Below, one piece after another: positions 1 to 6,437 of a DNA stretch of 6,913 bases. A program made the position numbers and the translations under genes. Where the stretch lies: positions 1-6,913 of the forward strand of contig JALVAU010000328.1 in assembly GCA_027011025.1 (NCBI GenBank), given 5' to 3'. Under the pieces are notes generated by a model that saw nothing but the letters and a program-made list of their open reading frames with translations, had not been told where the DNA came from and made no database searches. How positions within the stretch are numbered: the first letter of the stretch is position 1; every line of letters starts with the position of its first letter. Origin of the DNA: Campylobacteraceae bacterium (GTDB taxonomy: Bacteria > Campylobacterota > Campylobacteria > Campylobacterales > Sulfurospirillaceae).

Positions 1-70
1 TCGCATATATTCCATCCTTGTTTTTTCGTATAATAACATTGATTTCCTGAAAAGATGAATATAATAGTGG
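1..70 (+). other. Short leftmost stretch: possible 3' end of a plus-strand gene, or promoter region of a small RNA
   Basis: This stretch lies left of the plus-strand terminator and cannot be assigned with confidence. All three plus frames are open from the window edge, closing at TAA 31-33, TGA 48-50 and TGA 56-58. The last would give an 18-residue C-terminal tail ending 12 nt before the terminator stem, a normal spacing for the end of a protein gene. The alternative is promoter sequence: the perfect -10 hexamer TATAAT occurs twice on the plus strand, at 29-34 and 60-65. Such hexamers also arise by chance in AT-rich DNA. I see no recognisable protein in any of the three tails. Confidence 0.25.
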
Positions 71-106
71 CTAGCCTTGCAATGTTTTGCGCAAGGCTAG
101 TTTTTT
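71..106 (+). terminator. Rho-independent terminator, plus-strand orientation
   Basis: CTAGCCTTGC (71-80) is the exact reverse complement of GCAAGGCTAG (91-100). It gives a 10-bp perfect stem with a 10-nt loop, followed directly by TTTTTT (101-106). The T-run is on the plus strand, so the element stops transcription coming from the left. On the minus strand the hairpin is preceded by six As and followed by CCACTATTAT, so it lacks a U-tract and would be at best a weak terminator for the porin operon ending at 115. It therefore sits between converging units. Confidence 0.85.
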
Positions 107-114
107 AATGAAGT

Positions 115-1371
115 TTAAAACTTATAGTCTACATATAGTCTATAGTTTGTCACATCTCCCGTATCAAAAGCTACATTTTCGTAGTGAACTTTGACTGCCA
201 AGCCTTTTAAGCTACCCAAAAATGCATATCTAGCTACAAAATCATAGGCATCTAAATCGCTTCCACCGTTTAAGGTAGCATTTGAGCCATCCATGTATCT
301 TGTGTATCTGCCTAACATCATCAAGTTTTTCATACCCTGTTTTTTGAAGTTATATTTTAGGTTTACAGACATAGCATCAACATCTTTTTGATAGCTCTCT
401 AATCCTATAATATCTCCTGCGTATGCCCAGTTTGACGAAATTCCAACACCTGAGAGCATACCTTTGTCATTGTCACCTATCACATATCCTAAGCTAGCAG
501 CTAAACCTTGATATTTTGTTGCCAATTTAAAACCTAGTAAATCACCGCTTTTACTGTTATCTTTATCAACATTGCTTGAGCCGTATTGCAAACCTGCTAG
601 TAAACCAACTCCACTTAATTTGAATTTATACTCAGCTTGAGCAAGCCCTACTGTTATATCGCCTTGAGCAGCACCATTTTTTGCTATAGTAGCATTTTTT
701 ACCACTAAATACTGACCTGTTAATTTCAAACCTTTTATACTTTTATTTTGAACTAAAATAGTCCAAAGATCATCCATCTTGTATTTATATTTCGCACCAT
801 ACATAAAGATATTTTTACTAAAAGTACCTACTCCTTGATCAGTTGATGTTAAAAAGTTTGTTCTTGTTAGATACTTATTTATATATCCTGCAAATATTCT
901 GGTTTTCGGCAATGCTTTTATATCAGCAGTATAACCCTGAAAAGATTCGTGGATTATCCTTGAACCGTTTCCCGCTAGAAGTGGAGTTTTTATAAACTGT
1001 CTTCCGGCTTTTATGGAACTTTTTTTGAACTGGTATTTTAAATACGCCTCTTCAAGTACCGCTCCTGGTCCATATAAATCAGCTTTATAAAAAGCTTTTT
1101 CTTGTGCACCTGCCCAAGGAGATGCGCTTCCTTGTGCTCTTAATCCAATACTAAATCCATAAAAAGGAGCAGTTACATAGTGCAACATTGCACCAAGACT
1201 CACTATACTCTCTTCTCCTCCTGCTGCTTTATCCACATCATAAACAACTGCCTTAAATGCCCCATCAAACTTACCATTTTTTAAAGCTTGTGTAAGTGAA
1301 TCTGCAGAATATACATTTGCACTTAAAGTTGCCAATGCTAATACACTTAAACCTAAATTTTTCATTTTCAT
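115..1371 (-). CDS. OprD-family outer-membrane porin
   Basis: A 418-residue protein with a Sec signal peptide at about residues 1-22: basic MKMKN, hydrophobic core LGLSVLALATLSA, likely cleavage after VYS. The mature start has the OprD hallmark KNGKFDGAFK (31-40), then a block around LHYVTAPFYGFSIGL (63-77) and GRQFIKTPLLAGNGSRII (123-140). The rest alternates like beta strands and ends in YRLYVDYKF; a terminal Phe is the usual signal for outer-membrane insertion. OprD members are monomeric, substrate-selective 18-strand channels. It is the last gene of the operon: ATG at 1371-1369, 11 nt after the ttrA stop, with AAGGA (1383-1379) overlapping that stop by one base. A second ATG two codons in is possible, but the first has the better spacing. 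Family assignment is firm. A role in tetrathionate or thiosulfate passage is inferred from position only. Confidence 0.88.
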   Translation of the reverse strand: MKMKNLGLSVLALATLSANVYSADSLTQALKNGKFDGAFKAVVYDVDKAAGGEESIVSLGAMLHYVTAPFYGFSIGLRAQGSASPWAGAQEKAFYKADLYGPGAVLEEAYLKYQFKKSSIKAGRQFIKTPLLAGNGSRIIHESFQGYTADIKALPKTRIFAGYINKYLTRTNFLTSTDQGVGTFSKNIFMYGAKYKYKMDDLWTILVQNKSIKGLKLTGQYLVVKNATIAKNGAAQGDITVGLAQAEYKFKLSGVGLLAGLQYGSSNVDKDNSKSGDLLGFKLATKYQGLAASLGYVIGDNDKGMLSGVGISSNWAYAGDIIGLESYQKDVDAMSVNLKYNFKKQGMKNLMMLGRYTRYMDGSNATLNGGSDLDAYDFVARYAFLGSLKGLAVKVHYENVAFDTGDVTNYRLYVDYKF

Positions 1372-1382
1372 TGTCTTTTCCT

Positions 1383-4300
1383 TTATGCTTTTTCAATTTT
1401 TACCGGTATCGCATGTCTAACATTTGAACCACATACAAAATCTGTTACCAATGCAATTTTTCTACTTGGGTCTTTTAATCCTATCTTGTTATAGTACACA
1501 CCCGTTCTTCTTGAAATCTTACCTTTGGTCACTTTTCCATTTATCTCGATATCCACTGCTCCTTCAGCCCTTCTTCCGTCACCTTGTTCAACTCCAATAG
1601 TATCAGGATGTACTCCATGTCTAAATCTGAGGTATCCCTCAGTATTTCCATCATGAGAAGATACTTTGACATAATCACCATTTTTTAATCCAAATTTTTC
1701 AGCAGTTTTTGGATTGATATCAACATAAGTTGTGTATTTGATCTCTTTCATGATATGACTTGAAGTGTTTGGGGTAGCCAAAACATTTGATTTATAAGCA
1801 AATGCAACCAATGGAAATTGCTCTTTTGGATATAGCTTTTCAAATGTCTCTCCACCTACAACTCTTTGTTTATAATACTTCACAGTACCACTTCTTCTTT
1901 TTCCTGTCATAGAGTTCTTAGACATAGCTACTGTTTCGTTATATATTTGGATAGGTTTTTTATATCTATGAGACAAAAATTCACCTTGATAACTGTGCTC
2001 TATATCTTGATATCTTCCACCTCTTGCCATAACATAAGCGGTTTTTCTCCAATTGTCACCACATATTTTCTTGAGTGATGGCACATACTCTTCTATACCG
2101 CTTAGTTTGATATCTTCATCACTTGCATCTGGAACTGGCTTTGCATCCATCGCTATATTTTCAAAAGCTCTTAGATAGAAATCTTCGGGTTTATTAAATG
2201 GATACCATTTTCCATCTTGTCCTTTTATCGCTTTTTCGCCAAAGCCTGGAAGTCCAAGTTTTTTGCCAAGAGCTATGATGAAGCTAATCATCTCTATAGG
2301 CTCTCCATTTTTAAATGTTGCCTGCCTAGGCTTAACAACAGGAAATCTTAGAGTATTCACTTTTGTTTGAAACCCTGCCCAAGCATGCACGACTCCCCAT
2401 GTTTCATAAAGAACAGAATCAGGGATGATATAATCAGCATATTTTGATGATTCATTTATAAAAGGGTCAACTGCTATGAAAAGTGGAATTGATTTTTTAG
2501 GATCACTTATGAGCTCTTTTATATGATTTTCTCCACCGGCTGTTCCATACATAAAGTTAGAATTAAATGTAAGCAATACATCCAATTTATATGGATATCC
2601 TTTTGCACTGTTAGTGATTATTTCACTTTCAAGAGCATTCGTGAATGGATACCAAGTATCTTTTGCAGGATAAGGATTTATGCCTTTTGCTTTTTTCTCT
2701 TTGAACTCATTTGTCTTTTCATAAGCCATTCTTGTTTTATCTATTCTGGTGTGTTTTACTTTGCTCTTACCTTTGTAGCCAAAAAGATTATATCTTTTAC
2801 CTACAAAGTCTTTATAAGCTCCACCACCGGGACTCATACCGCCTTTATAGTTAAGATTTCCAACCATAGCTCCCAACATCATCACAGCATAAGTAGTATA
2901 AAATCCTGTCGAGTGCATAGTTCCACCGTGACAATCCACACTTGCTTTTCTACCATGACTCGTAAACTCTTTTGCCACCTCTTGCATCTTCTCTACACTC
3001 ACGCCACACTCTCTAGAATAATCTTCAAGAGTCAATTCATTTACATTTGTTGACAACTCATGAAAAGCTGTTTGAACACTGTAAGTTTTACCCTTATATT
3101 CAACACTACCTTTAAAGTCAAGAACTGCTTGAATCACATCATTTGAAGATTTTAGAGTATTGTCAACCGCATCTAAAACAAGCGGAGTTTTTCCATCTTT
3201 TAGTATCTTGCCAAAACCCTCTTTATCTTGAATGATAAGATGAGTGGAATTTGTCCAAGAAGCATCTTTTAGAGCTTTCATACCTTTTACTGAGGGGATA
3301 CTTAGATACTTTTCATTATATAACTTGTTATTTATAATAACTCTCAAAACTCCCATCACAAATGCAAGGTCGGTTCCGGGAATTATCGGTATCCAGTGAC
3401 TTCTTCCACCAACTGCTATAGTATCGCTGTTTCCTTGCATAGGAGAGACGATAGTATAATCTATATTTTTCTCACTTCTAGCACGAGCCAAAAGTTTGCC
3501 TTGTCTTTTAAATGGATTGCCGGCTTGTCCCGGAGGTGTACCTATACTCAAAAGGTACTCTGTATTTTCAAAATCCGGTTTTAAGTGAGGATATTTTTTA
3601 AAGTTACCAAGATATGCCGCTTCTCCCGCTCTCATAGACAATCCACAGATGGAAGTGTGCCCTACAAAGTTACTTGTTCCAAATGACTTTAAAAATCTAT
3701 GAACAACAGTCTTAAATCTACCCTCATGTGTAGTTGCAATCAGACTAAGACCATTTGACTTTGGTCCAAAAATCGGCTCTTTTGGATTGATAGGAGTTTT
3801 TGTATCTCTGACATCCTTTAAGCCTTTGACATTTCCCTCACCAAAGAGATTTCCACCTTCTACGATTTCATCAATCAGTTGGTCAATATCTATCTCTTTC
3901 CACCTGTTTTCACCTCTTTTTCCAACTCTTTTTAGAGGTTTCAAGACTCTGTTTTCTGCATCCGCCTTATCAAATATAACATTTCCTCTCGCACACACAT
4001 TTGATCTGTATGTCTCAAATTTTCCATTTTGTGAAAGCAGCTTATAACTCTCTTTAATAGAAGTATTGTATGGAAGCCAAGGATCGGTTGAGAGAAGATT
4101 GTAAGGATTTCCCAAAACTCTAAGCACTTTATCTGTTTTTTTATCTATCTTTACTCTAACACCACATTGCGTTGTACAACCTATGCATGTAGTAGCGCAA
4201 ACTTTAAAGTTTTCATCGGGTACAAATTTGTCATTTAAAAAACTAAATTCTGCATTAGGAGAATTAAAATATATACTGTCTTGTGCTAATTCACCTTTAT

Positions 4301-4406
4301 TGCTCTGTTTTACAACAGCACCCAGTGTCTCTTTGTAACCTGCCACAGAAGCAACAGCTGCGGCCGCTCCGGCTCCTAGTAAAAATTTTCTTCTACTACT
4401 TTGCAT
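1383..4406 (-). CDS. ttrA: Tetrathionate reductase catalytic subunit TtrA (molybdopterin oxidoreductase)
   Basis: A 1007-residue DMSO-reductase-superfamily enzyme, close in length to Salmonella TtrA (about 1020). It would reduce tetrathionate to two thiosulfates in the periplasm at a bis-molybdopterin-guanine-dinucleotide molybdenum site. The Tat signal SRRKFLLG is at residues 4-11, followed by an Ala-rich h-region. The [4Fe-4S] ligands are C74, C77, C81 and C138, the long gap before the fourth Cys being typical of TtrA. The probable Mo ligand is C254 in HTSICGLSMRAG. Other blocks resembling Salmonella TtrA from memory are KRVGKRGENRWKEI (159-172), EGGNLFGEG (183-191), SHGRKASV (483-490), PLFIAVDPFINE (641-652) and ADYIIPDS (657-664). 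The C-terminal molybdopterin-binding domain is about 865-1000. ATG at 4406 has AAGGAG 6 nt upstream and overlaps ttrC by 11 nt. Related enzymes reduce selenate or arsenate, so substrate is inferred from family and locus. Confidence 0.9.
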   Translation of the reverse strand: MQSSRRKFLLGAGAAAAVASVAGYKETLGAVVKQSNKGELAQDSIYFNSPNAEFSFLNDKFVPDENFKVCATTCIGCTTQCGVRVKIDKKTDKVLRVLGNPYNLLSTDPWLPYNTSIKESYKLLSQNGKFETYRSNVCARGNVIFDKADAENRVLKPLKRVGKRGENRWKEIDIDQLIDEIVEGGNLFGEGNVKGLKDVRDTKTPINPKEPIFGPKSNGLSLIATTHEGRFKTVVHRFLKSFGTSNFVGHTSICGLSMRAGEAAYLGNFKKYPHLKPDFENTEYLLSIGTPPGQAGNPFKRQGKLLARARSEKNIDYTIVSPMQGNSDTIAVGGRSHWIPIIPGTDLAFVMGVLRVIINNKLYNEKYLSIPSVKGMKALKDASWTNSTHLIIQDKEGFGKILKDGKTPLVLDAVDNTLKSSNDVIQAVLDFKGSVEYKGKTYSVQTAFHELSTNVNELTLEDYSRECGVSVEKMQEVAKEFTSHGRKASVDCHGGTMHSTGFYTTYAVMMLGAMVGNLNYKGGMSPGGGAYKDFVGKRYNLFGYKGKSKVKHTRIDKTRMAYEKTNEFKEKKAKGINPYPAKDTWYPFTNALESEIITNSAKGYPYKLDVLLTFNSNFMYGTAGGENHIKELISDPKKSIPLFIAVDPFINESSKYADYIIPDSVLYETWGVVHAWAGFQTKVNTLRFPVVKPRQATFKNGEPIEMISFIIALGKKLGLPGFGEKAIKGQDGKWYPFNKPEDFYLRAFENIAMDAKPVPDASDEDIKLSGIEEYVPSLKKICGDNWRKTAYVMARGGRYQDIEHSYQGEFLSHRYKKPIQIYNETVAMSKNSMTGKRRSGTVKYYKQRVVGGETFEKLYPKEQFPLVAFAYKSNVLATPNTSSHIMKEIKYTTYVDINPKTAEKFGLKNGDYVKVSSHDGNTEGYLRFRHGVHPDTIGVEQGDGRRAEGAVDIEINGKVTKGKISRRTGVYYNKIGLKDPSRKIALVTDFVCGSNVRHAIPVKIEKA

Positions 4407-5559
4407 TTTCTACTCCTTCATAACAATCTTCCATCTCTTCATCCCAAGGAAATATCAATAAGACCGCACAAACAAGAGCAAATAAAATACCCCAGTTTGA
4501 TAGGACTGAAACGATACTATCTTGTCCAAAAGCAGGTGGCGTATAATTTAAGTAACCAGGAGTAGTTCTAGGAATTGTCTCTCCTCCGATAACTGTATTC
4601 CATCTAAATATCCAAACACCAACTGCCGTTACAATTCCACCAAAATAGACCACAACAGGTATATTTCTTAGTTTTGTAAAGCCTATGACAAGCGGAATAA
4701 AAAGACAAAGCACATAATCAATCCAAAAAGTATCTGCAAAATGAAGAGTGAAATAGCTATATAGTGCATATTTTTCACCATTGCCAAATGTCAATGAAAA
4801 TGTAAGCCACAAAAATCTCATAACAAGGTCTGAAACGATAAACCAAGATAACAATCTCGCAAGAGTTGCAACCATATCTCTATCTACCTTTTTTCTACTA
4901 GATAAAAATCTCTGAAATAGTGGAATCAATATAATCAAAAGTCCTGTTCCAGAAACCATAGCTGAAGCTAAAAATATGATAGGCATCAACGGAGTATGAT
5001 ACATCACATTTGCATGAACCGCACCCATAATATAGCCCGTATATCCATGAACAGCAAGTGCCAAAGGTATCCCTATAGCTCCTAAGATATAACCTTTTTT
5101 ATGATCTTTCTCAAGCGCTTCTTTACTTACATCCATATTTCCAAATGTAAATAGTTTTGATAGTAATCCACCTTTTTTTGCCTGCTTGACAAAATACGGT
5201 CTATAGAGAGCTTGTGCCTCAAAAAAGATGAGTATCGGATATGCCATCAACAGCAAAACGCCCCACTTCATAGGAGATGTTGGAAAATTTTCCCATCCAT
5301 ACATAAAAAAGTTCAAAACTCTTCCGGGTTGCCTTAAATCATCTATAAGATTCAGTGGAGCAGCTACGAGCAGAACAAATGCCATAAGCAAAGACACACC
5401 CGCTATCGGCTTGTATTTTTCCCAGCCAAATACATGTGCAAAACTAGATATGATAAATGCCGCGGCCGAACTTCCTGTAAACCAAAAATAGTTTGGTATA
5501 TCTATTCCCCAAGGTTTTGCTATAGTTATAGTTGAAATTATTGTATTTACGCTATCCAT
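4396..5559 (-). CDS. ttrC: Tetrathionate reductase membrane subunit TtrC (NrfD/PsrC family)
   Basis: A 387-residue polytopic inner-membrane protein that would oxidise menaquinol and hand electrons to TtrB. I count nine hydrophobic segments, at about residues 22-42, 52-72, 97-117, 157-175, 190-214, 232-255, 270-294, 301-319 and 348-370, matching the nine helices proposed for TtrC. Basic loops (EKYK 47-50, the Lys-rich 121-156, SSRKKVDR 220-227) fall on one side, putting the N-terminus in the periplasm and the C-terminus in the cytoplasm. HGYTGYIMG (171-179) and SGTGLLI (203-209) are NrfD-family-like blocks. ATG at 5559 lies inside the end of ttrB (8-nt overlap) with a strong AGGAGG at 5574-5569, 9 nt upstream. 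The loop between helices 3 and 4 is long (about 36 residues) and helps explain why the protein exceeds the roughly 340 residues of Salmonella TtrC. Confidence 0.88.
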   Translation of the reverse strand: MDSVNTIISTITIAKPWGIDIPNYFWFTGSSAAAFIISSFAHVFGWEKYKPIAGVSLLMAFVLLVAAPLNLIDDLRQPGRVLNFFMYGWENFPTSPMKWGVLLLMAYPILIFFEAQALYRPYFVKQAKKGGLLSKLFTFGNMDVSKEALEKDHKKGYILGAIGIPLALAVHGYTGYIMGAVHANVMYHTPLMPIIFLASAMVSGTGLLIILIPLFQRFLSSRKKVDRDMVATLARLLSWFIVSDLVMRFLWLTFSLTFGNGEKYALYSYFTLHFADTFWIDYVLCLFIPLVIGFTKLRNIPVVVYFGGIVTAVGVWIFRWNTVIGGETIPRTTPGYLNYTPPAFGQDSIVSVLSNWGILFALVCAVLLIFPWDEEMEDCYEGVENAK

Positions 5560-6358
5560 TACTTTGTGCCTCCTCTCTAGTTTTCATCCACTCTCTTTGA
5601 AATCCCTCTTCGGCTTTTACAATATCATCTAAACTCTGAGTTGTGCTGAAGAGTTCTTCTACTTTTGAATCTAAGTTAATATAAAATACTTGAGGTTTTG
5701 TACCTTCTGCCTCTTTTAAAACAGTTGTTGAAAAATTGCTTAGAAGTTTGTAAACATCAGAATTTTTATCGTTTATATCCCCAAATACTCTAGCTCCTCC
5801 TATGCAGGTTTCAACACAACCCGGCAAGAGTCCTTTATCTACTCTTTGTGCACAGAAGTTACACTTATCTGCTGTTTTTGTTCTTTTGTTGAAGTATCTT
5901 TTATCATAAGGGCAGGCATTTATACAGTATCCGCATCCCCAGCATACGGTGTTATCTACTACTACTATGCCATCTTCTCTTTTGAAAGTAGCTCCAGTTG
6001 GGCATACAGGAACACATGCCGGATTTTCGCAATGATTGCAAAGTTGAGGTAAAAATGCCTTTCTTACATCGGGAAATTCACCTATTTCAGTCTCTGTCAC
6101 AAATGTTCTAAACTGATCATCTGGGACTTCATTTTCTACTTTACAAACAGATGTACAAGCTTGGCAACCTATACACTTTCTAAGATCCAATACCATAACA
6201 AAATGCTTTCCCACTTGTCCTATATATTTAGGATTTTTAGCATCTCGTCCAGGATTTTTCATAGAAAAAGCATTTGCCTGCGAAGTTGCAAGCATCGCAA
6301 AGGCTGTTGTAGATAAGCCTTTTTTCAGAAAATCTCTTCTGGAATTTTTCTCTTCCAT
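5552..6358 (-). CDS. ttrB: Tetrathionate reductase iron-sulfur subunit TtrB
   Basis: A 268-residue periplasmic electron-transfer subunit linking TtrC to TtrA. The N-terminus has its own Tat signal, NSRRDFLKKG (5-14), then a modest hydrophobic stretch to about residue 30. Sixteen cysteines in four groups hold four [4Fe-4S] clusters: C62/65/68/72, C107/110/115/119, C139/142/145/149 and C166/169/181/185. No cluster ligand is missing. Stretches such as LCNHCENPACVPVCP (106-120), REDGIVVVDN (127-136) and LLPGCVETCIGGAR (177-190) closely resemble Salmonella TtrB from memory, which is the main reason for calling TtrB rather than PsrB, PhsB or DmsB. It is the first gene of the operon: ATG at 6358 with AAGGAG at 6369-6364, 5 nt upstream. 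The stop (5554-5552) lies past the ttrC start, suggesting translational coupling. The charged C-terminal tail (about 231-268) is beyond the cluster core. Confidence 0.9.
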   Translation of the reverse strand: MEEKNSRRDFLKKGLSTTAFAMLATSQANAFSMKNPGRDAKNPKYIGQVGKHFVMVLDLRKCIGCQACTSVCKVENEVPDDQFRTFVTETEIGEFPDVRKAFLPQLCNHCENPACVPVCPTGATFKREDGIVVVDNTVCWGCGYCINACPYDKRYFNKRTKTADKCNFCAQRVDKGLLPGCVETCIGGARVFGDINDKNSDVYKLLSNFSTTVLKEAEGTKPQVFYINLDSKVEELFSTTQSLDDIVKAEEGFQREWMKTREEAQSNG

Positions 6359-6437
6359 CTTTTCTCCTTTTTAAAATTTTCATAATCATAACGATAAAAA
6401 GGGGGAAAGTTGGGGGAGTAGCAGAAAGGGGAAATGC
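6359..6437 (-). promoter_or_regulatory. Presumed ttr operon control region with clustered G-tracts
   Basis: This is the only real gap in the gene cluster, 79 nt between the kinase stop and ttrB. The plus strand carries GGGGG (6401-6405), GGGGG (6412-6416) and GGGG (6428-6431). The outer two share an AAA-G-tract-AAA context (6398-6408 and 6425-6434), forming an imperfect direct repeat about 27 nt apart. Runs of G or C are conspicuous in such AT-rich DNA. I see no hairpin with a T-run after the kinase stop, so read-through from the kinase gene is also possible. The repeat could bind a response regulator, but that is inference from position. Confidence 0.4.
6385..6390 (-). promoter_or_regulatory. 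Candidate -10 element for the ttrBCA-porin operon
   Basis: The minus strand reads TATGAT here, five of six matches to the TATAAT consensus, preceded by the T-rich TTTTTATCG. Transcription would start near 6378, giving a leader of about 20 nt that contains the ttrB AAGGAG. The hexamer about 17 nt upstream (CCAACT, 6413-6408) does not resemble a -35 box and falls in the G-tract cluster. That fits a promoter needing an activator, or the Campylobacterota habit of weak -35 sites. AT-rich DNA yields such hexamers by chance. Confidence 0.28.

Noticed and set aside
71..106. Hairpin as the terminator of the porin operon
   Set aside because: Read on the minus strand, the stem is followed by CCACTATTAT with no T-run; the six T residues follow it only on the plus strand.
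1866..4047. Several open frames of 60-180 codons on the plus strand opposite ttrA
   Set aside because: They lie wholly antisense to a gene with intact family motifs throughout, have no ribosome binding context and give Ser/Phe/Ile-rich translations typical of the complement of AT-rich coding DNA.
5228..6052. Plus-strand open frames opposite ttrC and ttrB
   Set aside because: These are shadows of ttrC and ttrB; their protein sequences show no recognisable domain and the minus-strand genes carry all the family motifs.
5552..6358. Assignment of the iron-sulfur protein to polysulfide, thiosulfate or DMSO reductase (PsrB/PhsB/DmsB)
   Set aside because: TtrB-like blocks around all four cysteine groups, the N-terminal Tat signal and the neighbouring TtrA fit tetrathionate reductase better.
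6401..6431. G-tracts as a phase-variable homopolymer switch, as in Campylobacter contingency loci
   Set aside because: The runs are only four or five bases, too short for the usual slippage rates seen with tracts of eight or more.
6359..6437. Sigma-54 promoter before ttrB
   Set aside because: No GG and GC pair with the required spacing (TGGCAC-N5-TTGCA type) is present on the minus strand.
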